Shown: positions 47,126 through 56,575 of the stretch, one piece after another
How positions within the stretch are numbered: the stretch's first letter is position 1
Layout of the letters: each line of letters starts with the position of its first letter
Source: Clostridiaceae bacterium
GTDB lineage: Bacteria; Bacillota; Clostridia; Saccharofermentanales; Saccharofermentanaceae
Assembly: GCA_012729635.1 (NCBI GenBank)
Contig: JAAYCT010000008.1
Span: 1-64,000 of the forward strand
Length of the DNA stretch: 64,000 bases
Direction of reading: 5' to 3'
Translations under genes and position numbers: made by a program
The notes under the pieces: model-generated
Databases searched by the model: none
Told to the model about the DNA's origin: nothing
What the model saw: the letters and a program-made list of their open reading frames with translations, nothing else

Positions 47126-48031
47126 ATGCCGATTTGGATGCAGATTCTGATGGCCTCCGGGGTCCTTCTCTTCTTGGGAGGACTTGCGGCCCTCGCTCGC
47201 GCCCTGATCGAGCCGCATCTTCTGACGATTGATCGGATTACGATTTCCGTTCCGATCTCGGTTTCCTCCGAAAACGCTGTCCCTTCGACCGATCCGGCGT
47301 CCGACGAAACGCTTCTGCGCGTTGCTTTTTTTTCGGATATTCACGGAAAAGGCTGTAAGGTTCCGCTTCCGAAACTTCTCGACGGAATATTTCAGACGCC
47401 TTGCGACGCCGTCTTGTTCGCCGGGGACATTGCCGACTCTTGTAAAAAACCTGCCGAAGGTCTTCACATTCTCCGGGCGGTATCCGATCGGGCACGACGT
47501 TCCGGCATCCCGTGTTTTGCCGTCCGGGGAAATCACGATCGGCTGATAACTAGCGATCAGGCAAGAAATGCGGGCTTTCGACTTCTGGCCGATGAATACG
47601 TTGAATTAAAAGGTGCATCGGGTGCACGTTTTCTCCTGATCGGAGTCGATGATCCGGGAAAAAAGAATCGATTCTTCCCGGGCTTACCGACGGACCTCCC
47701 TTCGGATTTCGATGCCGCTCGGCGAATCGTACTGGTTCACAACCCGGATTTCGTTTTCTCGCAAACGGAGCCCCCTCATTACCGGTACCAGTTGTCCGGC
47801 CACCTGCACGGAGGCCAAATTGCCCTTCCGCTGATCCGTCTGATGAGAATATCGCGCGGCGACCGCCTCCCGAAAGAAGGTTTTTTGTGGGGACCGTTAC
47901 AAAAAAACGGGGTTTCGGGCTACGTAACCCGCGGTGTCGGGTGCGGTATGCTCCCGCTTCGATTGTTCTCAAAGCCGCAGGTCGTTCATCTGTCTTTTAT
48001 GCGCGGGATGAGGGCTCCTGAAAACCGGTAA
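47126..48031 (+). CDS. Metallophosphoesterase, YkuE-like
   Basis: A 301-residue protein with an N-terminal membrane anchor (about residues 5-25) and a calcineurin-type phosphoesterase domain. The metal-binding motifs are FSDIHG, FAGDIAD, RGNHDR, the late VHNP and GHLHGGQ. Relatives act on UDP-linked lipid or other phosphate esters at the membrane; the substrate is unknown. GGAGGG precedes the ATG by about ten bases. Its 3' end overlaps the convergent glycogen phosphorylase gene by 35 bases. Confidence 0.9.
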   Translation: MPIWMQILMASGVLLFLGGLAALARALIEPHLLTIDRITISVPISVSSENAVPSTDPASDETLLRVAFFSDIHGKGCKVPLPKLLDGIFQTPCDAVLFAGDIADSCKKPAEGLHILRAVSDRARRSGIPCFAVRGNHDRLITSDQARNAGFRLLADEYVELKGASGARFLLIGVDDPGKKNRFFPGLPTDLPSDFDAARRIVLVHNPDFVFSQTEPPHYRYQLSGHLHGGQIALPLIRLMRISRGDRLPKEGFLWGPLQKNGVSGYVTRGVGCGMLPLRLFSKPQVVHLSFMRGMRAPENR

Positions 48032-50411
48032 CGCATAACGGCCGGATGTTCCAAATCTCCTCCGCGTACTCCGAAATCGTCCGGTCCGAAGAAAAGCGTC
48101 CCGATCGGCAGATGTTCATCCAGCATTTCCGCGCCCACTCCAGTCGATCCCCGTAATCCATATACACCTGATCTCTGGTTTTTCGATAGTCTTCAAAATC
48201 TCCGAGAACATAGTAAACATCACCCGGTTGCCAGTTGCTCCCGTAAAGAAGCGACTGATAGATATCCCGGAACATACCGGTCCCCTTGTCGTCAAATGTT
48301 CCGTCGATCAAGCGGTCGATCGCCTTCTTGAGTCCGGGGACATTCTCGTACTGCCATTGAGGGTTATAATATCCTCGCGTTGCGCACATATCCTCGGAGC
48401 GGCATCCGAAAATGTAGATATTGTCATCGCCGACCGCTTCCGCGATCTCGATATTGGCTCCGTCCATCGTTCCGAGCGTCACCGCGCCGTTCATCATGAA
48501 TTTCATATTTCCGGTTCCGGAGGCCTCCAGTCCGGCCGTCGAGATCTGCTCGGAAATGTCCGCCGCGGGAAAAAGCCGCTCTGCTTTACTGACGTTATAA
48601 TTTTCGATAAAGACCACGCGCAGGCGATCCCGGACCTCGGGATCCGATTCGATCATTTTCGCGATCTCGTTGATGAATTTGATGATCCCCTTCGCTCGAA
48701 AATACCCGGGGGCCGCTTTCGCTCCGAAAAACGCGGTGATTTTCGGAAAGGGAAGGGATGGGTCTTCCTTGATCCGATCATAAAGATTCAGCAAGTACAG
48801 CGCGTTCATCAGCTGACGCTTGTATTCGTGCATCCGTTTGATCTGAATATCAAAAACCGATTCCGGATCGACGGTAATCCCGCTTCTTTGACGAACATAC
48901 GCAGACAAAGACCGTTTTCCCGACTGCTTGATATCTAAAAAGCGTTTCATCACCCGGTCGTCGGAGGTATATTTTTCCAGCTCGGCAATCTGGTCCAGGT
49001 CCGTAACCCAGGAGTCATCGCCGAGCAATTCCGTTATCAGTGCGGAAAGCTCGGGGTTGCACATCCGAAGCCATCTTCGCGGCGTGACTCCGTTCGTTTT
49101 ATTCGAAAACTTTCCGGGATACACCGAGTACCAGTCCTTCAGCGTATCGCGCTTTAATATTTCCGTATGGAGACGGGCGACCCCGTTTACCGATCGGGAA
49201 CCGAAAACAGCCAAATTCGCCATCTGGACCTTTCCGTCACCGATGGGCGCAAGACGGTCGATTTTATCTCCGGGCTGACCCGCCTTGATCATCTCATTGC
49301 GGAATTGCTCGTTGATTCGCTCGACAATTTCCAGGATTCTCGGGAACAGGAAGCGAAAAATTCCGATATCCCAGCGCTCCAACGCCTCTCCCATAACGGT
49401 ATGGTTAGTATACGCAAACGTTTCCTTAACGATCGACCACGCCTTCTCCCAATCCGTCCCGTATTCATCCACAAGAATTCGCATCAACTCGGGGATTCCG
49501 ATGACCGGATGTGTATCATTCAGCTGTATGGTGTTAAAACCGGGAAATTTTGAAAAATCTTTACCGTGCACCGCGACGAAACGACGAACGATATCCTGAA
49601 GCGACGCCGAAACAAAGAAGTATTGCTGACGCACACGCAATACCTTTCCGTCGTACGAAGCGTCATTGGGATAAAGAACGCGCCAGATATCATTCACGCG
49701 ATTTCTTTCAATCACGGCATCATCAAACCGTTGCGAGTTGAAAAGATTAAAGTCAAACTCCTCGGCGGGCTCGGACTTCCAAAGCCGCAGGCGGTTGATA
49801 TTATCCGTTTTATAGCCGGTGATCGGCATGTCATACGGAACGGCCCAAACCGTGAGGTCATTATAGCGGACCTTTACACGCTCCTCGCAACGGGAAACGA
49901 TAAACGGATAATTTCTCTCCATCCAACTGTCCGGGTGTTCCTTTTGAAAGCCGTCCTCGAAGGATTGGCGAAACAGCCCGAATCGATAAAGGATTCCGTA
50001 CCCCGTAACGGGAAGATCAAGCGTCGCGCAGGAATCGAGAAAACAAGCCGCCAGACGGCCGAGACCGCCGTTTCCGAGTCCCGGATCCGTCTCCTCCTCA
50101 AGGAGCGTATCCATGTCAACACCCAAGGAAGCAACCGCTTCCTTGGCATCCTCATACAGCCCCAAATTCACGAGGTTATTTAAAAGAGATCGGCCTTCCA
50201 AAAACTCGGCCGAAAAATAATGCGCCTGTGGGACCTTGTCATAGATGTCTCGTGTCTTCTCCCACCGATCGGCCAAAAGACCGACGACGGCTCTTCCGAG
50301 CGCCTGCCAGTAATTTCTGAGCGTGCCTCTTTCCGCCGCTTTTCCGGCCTCGGCGCGCACTAAAGACGCAATCTCGTCGCGAAGCTCTTCGGGTGATTTT
50401 TTGATAACCAT
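47997..50411 (-). CDS. glgP: Glycogen/alpha-glucan phosphorylase
   Basis: An 804-residue PLP enzyme that releases glucose-1-phosphate from the ends of glycogen or maltodextrin. The PLP-Lys lies in ASGTGNMKFMMNGA, followed by LGTMDGANIEI. The early ETDPGLGNGGLGRLAAC and late IFDIQIKR-like segments also match the family. No ribosome site is visible within 20 bases of ATG 50411, but the N-terminus MVIKKSPEELRDEIA fits. It should work with the amylase at 2754. Its end overlaps the phosphoesterase gene. Confidence 0.95.
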   Translation of the reverse strand: MVIKKSPEELRDEIASLVRAEAGKAAERGTLRNYWQALGRAVVGLLADRWEKTRDIYDKVPQAHYFSAEFLEGRSLLNNLVNLGLYEDAKEAVASLGVDMDTLLEEETDPGLGNGGLGRLAACFLDSCATLDLPVTGYGILYRFGLFRQSFEDGFQKEHPDSWMERNYPFIVSRCEERVKVRYNDLTVWAVPYDMPITGYKTDNINRLRLWKSEPAEEFDFNLFNSQRFDDAVIERNRVNDIWRVLYPNDASYDGKVLRVRQQYFFVSASLQDIVRRFVAVHGKDFSKFPGFNTIQLNDTHPVIGIPELMRILVDEYGTDWEKAWSIVKETFAYTNHTVMGEALERWDIGIFRFLFPRILEIVERINEQFRNEMIKAGQPGDKIDRLAPIGDGKVQMANLAVFGSRSVNGVARLHTEILKRDTLKDWYSVYPGKFSNKTNGVTPRRWLRMCNPELSALITELLGDDSWVTDLDQIAELEKYTSDDRVMKRFLDIKQSGKRSLSAYVRQRSGITVDPESVFDIQIKRMHEYKRQLMNALYLLNLYDRIKEDPSLPFPKITAFFGAKAAPGYFRAKGIIKFINEIAKMIESDPEVRDRLRVVFIENYNVSKAERLFPAADISEQISTAGLEASGTGNMKFMMNGAVTLGTMDGANIEIAEAVGDDNIYIFGCRSEDMCATRGYYNPQWQYENVPGLKKAIDRLIDGTFDDKGTGMFRDIYQSLLYGSNWQPGDVYYVLGDFEDYRKTRDQVYMDYGDRLEWARKCWMNICRSGRFSSDRTISEYAEEIWNIRPLCVTGFQEPSSRA

Positions 50412-50477
50412 TTATACGTGCGGATTCGACGTATGCCGATCCGTCTCCTCCCGGTCGATTCAGTTTTTCCACGCTTG

Positions 50478-50506
50478 ATTGTATCAGCAGGGCTTTAGGG
50501 GGTCAA
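50478..50506 (-). promoter_or_regulatory. Promoter of glgP
   Basis: On the minus strand TTGACC (50506-50501), a 17-bp spacer and TACAAT (50483-50478). A leader of about 60 bases contains GGGAGGAG too far from the ATG to serve it. Confidence 0.65.
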
Positions 50507-50630
50507 CTCATGCTTTTATGACATACCCTTTACGCAAGTCACGACACTTCTGTTCATGTCTTTTCCGATTTCTGCGGATGCGGGCCCGAAACCCACATGA
50601 TTTTTCACAGGAAACCGGCGTTGTAAATTC

Positions 50631-50659
50631 TTGCGTGTTCATCGATAAAACGGTATTCT
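50631..50659 (+). promoter_or_regulatory. Promoter of the A24 peptidase operon
   Basis: TTGCGT (50631-50636), a 17-bp spacer and TATTCT (50654-50659), 34 bases before the ATG. A moderate match. Confidence 0.45.
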
Positions 50660-50692
50660 GTACGGGATGATATTCCGATTCGGAGGAAAAAT

Positions 50693-51583
50693 ATGGCGTC
50701 CTTTGTCATTCCCCTGATCTGTGCCGCGGGAGGAGCGCTGATGGGTGCCGCCTGTCAGCCGATTTTCAATCGATTGCCCGAGGCCTGGCTTCAGGATTAC
50801 GATTACGATCCGAAGGACGCAAACACACGTCCGGCAAAGAGAATGAAACGATTCCCTCACTCGCTGATCCTGATCCCGGCCACCGCAATCCTTTTTTTCC
50901 TCGGAGCGCTCGCCAATCCTTTATACTTTGAGCAAATGGATTTTCTTCGCATCGCTCTGATGTTTCTGCCGTCGCTCCCCTTTGCCGTCGTAATCATGTC
51001 CGATTATCTCAACCGGATTATACCGGATCATGTCGTCGTCGTTTCGGGTGTCCTTTCCGTTCTCGGATTTGTCGCGGACTCGATCGGCGGCAGTTTTTGG
51101 TTTTCCGCGGACGCTCCTTTCTGGCATCCTCTTATTAATCGTTTGATCGGAGGACTGATCGGAGCCGCGCTTCTTCTTTTACTCGGATGGATCGGCGCTT
51201 TGGTCAGTAAAAGAGAGGCAATGGGGCACGGAGACATAAAGTTTATCGCCGTTTGCGGACTTCTTGCCGGTGGCTACGGCTTGATTTTTGTCCTTTTCTT
51301 CTCCTTTTTGCTCGGCGGCGTCGCGGCGGTTCCGCTGCTGATACGAAAACGACTGCGAATCGCGCGCGAGGAAAGAGAAATCCGTCAAAGCGAAGATCCC
51401 GAACGGGCACGCAAGATTCTTTTGATAAAGCAGCGGGAAATCTCTTTCGCGGACGACCCGGACTATATTGCTTTCGGTCCGTTTCTTGCACTGGGCACCC
51501 TTTGCTTCCTTTTGTTTGAGACACCGATTTTTCGGTACTACTCCGAAAACATCCGGGGAACCTTGGAGATTTTATTCTCATGA
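50693..51583 (+). CDS. A24-family prepilin peptidase-like protein
   Basis: A 296-residue polytopic membrane aspartic peptidase. The two Asp motifs are SDYLNRIIPD (about residues 102-111) and GHGDIKFI (about 183-190), the GxGD type. It lacks the CxxC methyltransferase region of PilD, so it resembles the short TadV/archaeal type, but it carries a charged loop (REEREIRQSEDPERARK) near residue 225. By family knowledge it cuts prepilin leaders; no pilin gene is in the window. GGAGG precedes the ATG. Its stop overlaps the next start in an ATGA. Confidence 0.88.
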   Translation: MASFVIPLICAAGGALMGAACQPIFNRLPEAWLQDYDYDPKDANTRPAKRMKRFPHSLILIPATAILFFLGALANPLYFEQMDFLRIALMFLPSLPFAVVIMSDYLNRIIPDHVVVVSGVLSVLGFVADSIGGSFWFSADAPFWHPLINRLIGGLIGAALLLLLGWIGALVSKREAMGHGDIKFIAVCGLLAGGYGLIFVLFFSFLLGGVAAVPLLIRKRLRIAREEREIRQSEDPERARKILLIKQREISFADDPDYIAFGPFLALGTLCFLLFETPIFRYYSENIRGTLEILFS

Positions 51584-52566
51584 TCGTTCGTTTTTTACGA
51601 AAAATACGTCCCTTTCTTCCGATTCCCGATTCATTATCGGTCGGTTTTGTTTTCGGTTCTTCCGCACTTGCGATGACCGTTCTTCTTTTGGTTTGGAACG
51701 CAATTCCGCAATCGATTCTGCCTTTTTCGAAAAGCTCTCTGATCGGTTTTTCACTGATCAGCGTGCTCCGGGTGTTCCTCTGTCTATTGCTTCCGCTCGT
51801 GTTCTTCGCTTCCCGATATCACGCCGATGATCCTATTCTGTACGGTTCGCATCCGGGATTCGGGGCGATTATTCACAGCATCCTTCTCGGCCTTCCCGTC
51901 ATGCTGATATTTATCAGTCTTCACAATCTGCTGATCCGCTTCCTGATTCTCCGTTCGGTGCGGATCCCGCCGCAGGCCTTCTATTTTACGACCCGGGACG
52001 GTTCCGGGGAAGCACTCCTTCTTTATGTGGCCGTCGGAGTCATCCTGCCGATACTGGCCGAAGAGCTGTTATTTCGCGGATTAATGACGGGAAGTCTTCC
52101 CGGAATCCTGTCCAATCGAAAAGGAACGGTCATCGTCGCTTTTCTGTTTGCCGTTTTCATGCTAAACCCAATCGATTTTTTCTCCTATTTTCTTCTCGGT
52201 CTCTTGCTGGGTTATATCCGCCTGGCATTGGACAACACGCTGTGCTGTGTGTTGACGCGACTTTCGATGATCGGATCGTATTTTCTTTTCCAGCCGCTCC
52301 TTCCGAATCTGGATGTCGCCGTGGTGCGAACCGAAGCGGATATCGATCCGACGGTGATGTATATTTCGATTACCGCACTGATCATGGGCACGATCATTCT
52401 GTTCCCGATTCTTTCGCAGATTCGTCGGATTTCGGGTTACCTTCGTCTGGAAAAAATGGACGAACCGCCCAAAACCCCCGGAAGCCTTCGCGAGCACTTC
52501 GGCTGGTCGTTTCTGCTCGGCATCCTGTTTTTTACAGGGCTTTGGGTGACCCTGATCGGAGTATGA
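51580..52566 (+). CDS. CPBP-family intramembrane protein with a degenerate active site
   Basis: A 328-residue protein with about eight helices. Motif 1 of the CPBP (CAAX protease/bacteriocin-immunity) family is intact: AEELLFRG at about 160-167. Motif 2, normally FxxxH followed by LNP, reads FAVFMLNP (190-197), with Met194 in place of His. The third motif is also not evident (VLTRLSMIG). The Glu pair without its His suggests lost peptidase activity or a scaffold role. It is translationally coupled to the A24 peptidase gene, so it may assist it. Confidence 0.8.
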   Translation: MIVRFLRKIRPFLPIPDSLSVGFVFGSSALAMTVLLLVWNAIPQSILPFSKSSLIGFSLISVLRVFLCLLLPLVFFASRYHADDPILYGSHPGFGAIIHSILLGLPVMLIFISLHNLLIRFLILRSVRIPPQAFYFTTRDGSGEALLLYVAVGVILPILAEELLFRGLMTGSLPGILSNRKGTVIVAFLFAVFMLNPIDFFSYFLLGLLLGYIRLALDNTLCCVLTRLSMIGSYFLFQPLLPNLDVAVVRTEADIDPTVMYISITALIMGTIILFPILSQIRRISGYLRLEKMDEPPKTPGSLREHFGWSFLLGILFFTGLWVTLIGV

Positions 52567-52644
52567 CGCAATCGGGTGAATCGTGTATAATGTTTTTATT
52601 CAAAGAATGTTTCCGGGATCTTTATCCGGAGACGAGAGGATAAC

Positions 52645-54123
52645 ATGGACGAAAAAACCCGTTATGCCCACGACCGATCAACCGTTATGACGCTGATCAA
52701 ATATATACTGTTTGTATTGATTGCGTTCGTTTTCTTATACTTCTTCAGCCGGCTTGTCGTGATTGCTCTTCCCTTCCTTCTCGGCTTTGTCCTCGCGAAG
52801 GCCTCCCGACACATCACGAATCTGATGATTTCCTTCGGATGTTTCGTGAAACGAATTTTTTCGGGCAGAAAATCACGAAAAAAAGAAGCGATCCCCGAAC
52901 CGGATTCCTCGGAGCCCGTCCAAATCTCGGACCGGCCGATCGAATCCGAGACAACCGTCATGGTCACCCGGCAAAAGAAACATCCGATTCGCCGATTTTT
53001 GTCCTTTTTGTTTCCCTCGCTTTCCAAAAGACCGCGTCCTTTCAAGACCCGGCTTACCTTACTGGTGTATGCCGTGCTCGTCATTGTAATCCTCGGCTCT
53101 CTGTCCCTGGCTTCGGTCGCTTTGGTCGGACAGATGAACACGGTGATCAAGAATATCCCCGCATGGTTTGATATCGAGACGCCCACGGATCCGGTCGCAC
53201 CCGTCGAAGCGGCAAGTCCGGTCGGTGCTCAGTTCCGGGATCAGACAACGGTGGCGGATTCTGTGGATGCGACGGAGATGATTGACGGGACAACAGACGG
53301 AGAAAACCTTGAGGAATCCGAGAACGGAATCACCCCGACGGACTGGGTTGAAAGCTTTATTCAGAAATTTTCCGTTTCAAACGGCGGCTTTTTACCGGAT
53401 GAACTGACGGAATCCGCGGTCATTTATGCCAGGGATTTGTTATTGTTGCTTCCTTCCTTTGTCACTTCGACCGGAAAGAAACTGCTATCCTTCATCGGAA
53501 ACATTCCGATTATGTTATTTTTTGTGGTTGTCGTAGTCATGTCCGGGCTCTATTTCATCACGGACGGGAAAAAGCTGTTGCGCTTTTTTGCCCGAAACAT
53601 CAAAAACCGCGCATTCAGACACAAGTCCTTTATGCTTCTGGATCAACTTTCGACGACTCTTTTCCGTGTTCTGGGCGGCTACCTGGCGCTTCTGATTATC
53701 ACGTTTTTTGAGGCGCTGGCCGTGTTCTATATCGCCGGGGTAAACTACGCCGTCGTTTTGGCTCTGATTACGGCAATCCTGGATTTCATGCCGGTCCTGG
53801 GCGTCAGCGCTACCATGGTCCCGGTGATGATTTACATGCTTATTCAGGGGAATTATGTCGGCTTCCTGATTCTTCTGGCCGGCATGGCATTGATTACCGT
53901 CGTTCGAAGGGTCATTGAGCCTCCGATTCTCGGAAACGCGATGAACATGCATCCTCTGGCGACGCTTTTTGCGATGATTATCGGAGTGGCAATATGGGGA
54001 GCGATCGGCTTTTTAGTCGGACCGGTCGTCCTTCTGATTCTGATCGAGGTACTGAAAGTATTCTCGTTCGATAAGAAGCTTCGGGACTTCACCGGGCGTG
54101 TTTTAAAGACCATCGAAGACTAA
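52645..54123 (+). CDS. AI-2E family transporter (YtvI/PerM-like)
   Basis: A 492-residue membrane protein. Helices near residues 12-55 are followed by an unusual charged cytoplasmic insert (RKSRKKEAIPEPDSSEP...), a helix near 135, an outer loop rich in Thr/Glu, and the conserved C-terminal bundle with ILDFMPVLGVSATMVP, VVRRVIEPPILG and IGFLVGPVVLLILIE. The family exports small molecules or ions; the substrate is unknown, and some members act in sporulation. The GAGAGG site is 6-7 bases before the ATG. Its end overlaps the convergent U32 gene by four bases. Confidence 0.88.
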   Translation: MDEKTRYAHDRSTVMTLIKYILFVLIAFVFLYFFSRLVVIALPFLLGFVLAKASRHITNLMISFGCFVKRIFSGRKSRKKEAIPEPDSSEPVQISDRPIESETTVMVTRQKKHPIRRFLSFLFPSLSKRPRPFKTRLTLLVYAVLVIVILGSLSLASVALVGQMNTVIKNIPAWFDIETPTDPVAPVEAASPVGAQFRDQTTVADSVDATEMIDGTTDGENLEESENGITPTDWVESFIQKFSVSNGGFLPDELTESAVIYARDLLLLLPSFVTSTGKKLLSFIGNIPIMLFFVVVVVMSGLYFITDGKKLLRFFARNIKNRAFRHKSFMLLDQLSTTLFRVLGGYLALLIITFFEALAVFYIAGVNYAVVLALITAILDFMPVLGVSATMVPVMIYMLIQGNYVGFLILLAGMALITVVRRVIEPPILGNAMNMHPLATLFAMIIGVAIWGAIGFLVGPVVLLILIEVLKVFSFDKKLRDFTGRVLKTIED

Positions 54124-55376
54124 CCGGTTCGCCCGCCGCCCGATCGGTCCTTATCCCCGTCCTTGCTCAGAAACGAGTATTCCGGAAGCGCAAACGGCGA
54201 TTTCAATGAATAATTCATCATCGGATGGGGTGTCGAATCGATCGACACCCCGTTTTCGTCCATAAGCTCTGTCGCGATAAATCGGTATTCATCTCCCTTC
54301 GGAGTGAATGCCCGCAACTCGTCGCCGCAGTTGATTTTATTCCTTTGACTGATGGTTGCGCGCCCGGATTCGTCATCGTATCGCGTAACCATTCCGACGA
54401 CAAACGCGGGTTTTTGAGCAAGCTGATCCGGATACAGCTGTGCGTTTTCCCGGGGATGATCGTAAAAAAATCCGGTCCCGAATTCCCGGTGAACGGTTCG
54501 ATCCAAAAACCTTTTCCACTTATCGGACACCGTGTAGGATAGTGGATCCGATACATAGGCATCCACGGCCTCACGATACGCTCTCGTGACGCTTGCGGTA
54601 TAAAAACTCCCTTTCACGCGTCCCTCAATTTTAAAGCTTCCGATTCCGGCCTCCGCCAACTCGGGAATATGGTCGATCATACAAAGATCCTTTGAACTGA
54701 AGATATAGGAACCGGTCTCGTCGCCTTGTACCGTCAGAATCTCCTTCGGTCTTTTCACCTCCGCAACGCGATACGCCCAACGGCAAGGCTGAGCACAATC
54801 GCCGAGATTGCCGCTTCGTCCGGTAAATTCATTGGACAGAAGACAGCGGCCCGAATAGGATATGCACATCGCGCCGTGGACAAAGCACTCCAATTCCAAC
54901 TCATCCGGAACCGTCCGGCGAATATCACGGATTTCCGAAAGCGACAGCTCACGAGCGAGAACGACGCGCCGCACGCCCTGTCCGAGCCAAAACAGGCAAG
55001 CCTCCGCATTGGTAACACTGGCCTGTGTGCTGATATGAATGTCCGTATCCGGGCAAATCCGCCGGCTTCTTCCGAAGATTCCGGGATCCGACACAATGAG
55101 CGCATCGATCCCGGCGGAACGGGCAAATAAAAGCTCCTCATCAAGCGCGGAAAAATCCCCGGGGCGCGCGAGAATATTCATTGCGTAATAACACCGAACG
55201 TTTCTTTCCTTCGCGTATTTTACCGCACGAACGGTTTCCTCGCGCGAAAAATTGCCGCTCCCCGCCCGAAGACCGTACCTCGGTCCCGAGAAATAAACGG
55301 CATCGGCTCCGTATTCCACCGCGACACGAAGCTTTTCGAAATCGCCCGCAGGCGAGAGGATTTCCGGTTTAATCAT
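54120..55376 (-). CDS. U32-family protein, probable tRNA hydroxylation factor (TrhP-like)
   Basis: A 418-residue cytoplasmic protein of peptidase family U32. Recognised parts are ILSPAGDFEKLRVAVEYGAD, the core ECFVHGAMCISYSGRCLLS and GSFKIEGRVKGSFY. Members next to mltG in Bacillus (YrrN/YrrO) are TrhP enzymes for tRNA uridine hydroxylation, and this gene keeps that position. The frame extends to 55448, but ATG 55376 overlaps the mltG stop (ATGATTAA) and gives the family N-terminus MIKPEILSPAG. Last gene of the rpmF operon. Confidence 0.9.
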   Translation of the reverse strand: MIKPEILSPAGDFEKLRVAVEYGADAVYFSGPRYGLRAGSGNFSREETVRAVKYAKERNVRCYYAMNILARPGDFSALDEELLFARSAGIDALIVSDPGIFGRSRRICPDTDIHISTQASVTNAEACLFWLGQGVRRVVLARELSLSEIRDIRRTVPDELELECFVHGAMCISYSGRCLLSNEFTGRSGNLGDCAQPCRWAYRVAEVKRPKEILTVQGDETGSYIFSSKDLCMIDHIPELAEAGIGSFKIEGRVKGSFYTASVTRAYREAVDAYVSDPLSYTVSDKWKRFLDRTVHREFGTGFFYDHPRENAQLYPDQLAQKPAFVVGMVTRYDDESGRATISQRNKINCGDELRAFTPKGDEYRFIATELMDENGVSIDSTPHPMMNYSLKSPFALPEYSFLSKDGDKDRSGGGRTG

Positions 55377-56556
55377 TTTCGCTCGATTGGGTTGCGTCGC
55401 CTTCCGTTCGGGTCTGATCGGTCCAATACTGCTCGTACAACGCGACATTCTTCAAATGTTCTTCGTAGGTTACCGCAAAAGCCGTGCCTCCGTCTCCGGT
55501 CGCACAGAAAAAATAGTAATTCGCGTTCGGTTCCGGATACAATGCGGCCTGAATCGCAAGCTTGCCGGGCATGCAAATCGGTCCGGGCGGCAGGCCTTCG
55601 TACATATAGGTGTTGTACGGGCTCTCCCGCATCATGTCGGCCGTACTCGCGGCCCATACCTTCGGAAGACCGTCCTTCTCACGAAGGAAATTGATGGAGG
55701 CGCAGGACTGAAGCTTTCTCATGCTCGGATCATCGGAATTCATTCGGTTGTGAAAAACGGCGGAGATCAGGAACATGTCTTTGACGTTTTCCGGCTTAAC
55801 GACGGCCTCGTTCTGAATGATGGAAGCCAGAACGATGACCTCGTCCATGGTCATGCCCAGTTTTTCCGCTCGAAAATAATAATCCGGCAGAAGCTTTCTT
55901 TCCATATTACGCAAAAATGTACGTATGATGGCCTCCGAATCCGCATTCATATCAAAATCATACGTATCGGGAAAAAGATATCCGTTCAGAATAAAATCCC
56001 GCTCCTCGTCCGCCTTGATTTTGGAAACAAAAGAGTAATCGACGAACTGATTCGGGCTGTTCATACTCGCGTCGAGCTCCGCCTCGTCGAAGGAAAGCCC
56101 TCCTTCCCTGAGGATATTCTTCATCTCGATATAGGTTGTCCCCTCCGGAATCGTGACGCGAATGGCCTTGGGCTCCTGGCAAAGGATATACATAATCTCG
56201 TCATAGGTCAGATTCGGAGTTAAAAAGTGCGTTCCCGCAAGGTATCCGCCGTCAAAGCCGTTGAATTTGGACATAATCGTAAAGAACAGTTCGTTATCAA
56301 TCAACTTTTGTTCTTTCAGCCGCTTGGAGATATCCGCCGTGTTGTCTCCGTTTTCGATAATCAGCATGACCGCTCCCGGAGTCTCTTCCGTAATTTCAAG
56401 CGTTCCTTCCGAGAGCGCCGATTCGAGCGCATCGAAACGTTTGGTCTGTGAAAGAACGTAATTATACCCGAGAAAAACGCCGATCAAACCACAACCGATT
56501 ACTCCGATTACGATGACCGCGGAGAAAAAAGCGATTCGAACTCTTTTGGAAAACAT
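55369..56556 (-). CDS. mltG: Endolytic murein transglycosylase MltG
   Basis: A 395-residue membrane-anchored enzyme that cuts new glycan strands and so sets their length. A helix at about residues 9-32 is followed by a LysM-like region and the YceG/MltG domain. The domain has GYLFPDTYDF, the catalytic Glu in LASIIQNEA and SPYNTYMYEGLPPGPI near the end. GAGGAG lies about 13 bases before ATG 56556. It overlaps the U32 gene and follows typA by 19 bases. Confidence 0.95.
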   Translation of the reverse strand: MFSKRVRIAFFSAVIVIGVIGCGLIGVFLGYNYVLSQTKRFDALESALSEGTLEITEETPGAVMLIIENGDNTADISKRLKEQKLIDNELFFTIMSKFNGFDGGYLAGTHFLTPNLTYDEIMYILCQEPKAIRVTIPEGTTYIEMKNILREGGLSFDEAELDASMNSPNQFVDYSFVSKIKADEERDFILNGYLFPDTYDFDMNADSEAIIRTFLRNMERKLLPDYYFRAEKLGMTMDEVIVLASIIQNEAVVKPENVKDMFLISAVFHNRMNSDDPSMRKLQSCASINFLREKDGLPKVWAASTADMMRESPYNTYMYEGLPPGPICMPGKLAIQAALYPEPNANYYFFCATGDGGTAFAVTYEEHLKNVALYEQYWTDQTRTEGDATQSSEND

Positions 56557-56575
56557 ACGGAATCACCGACTCCTC

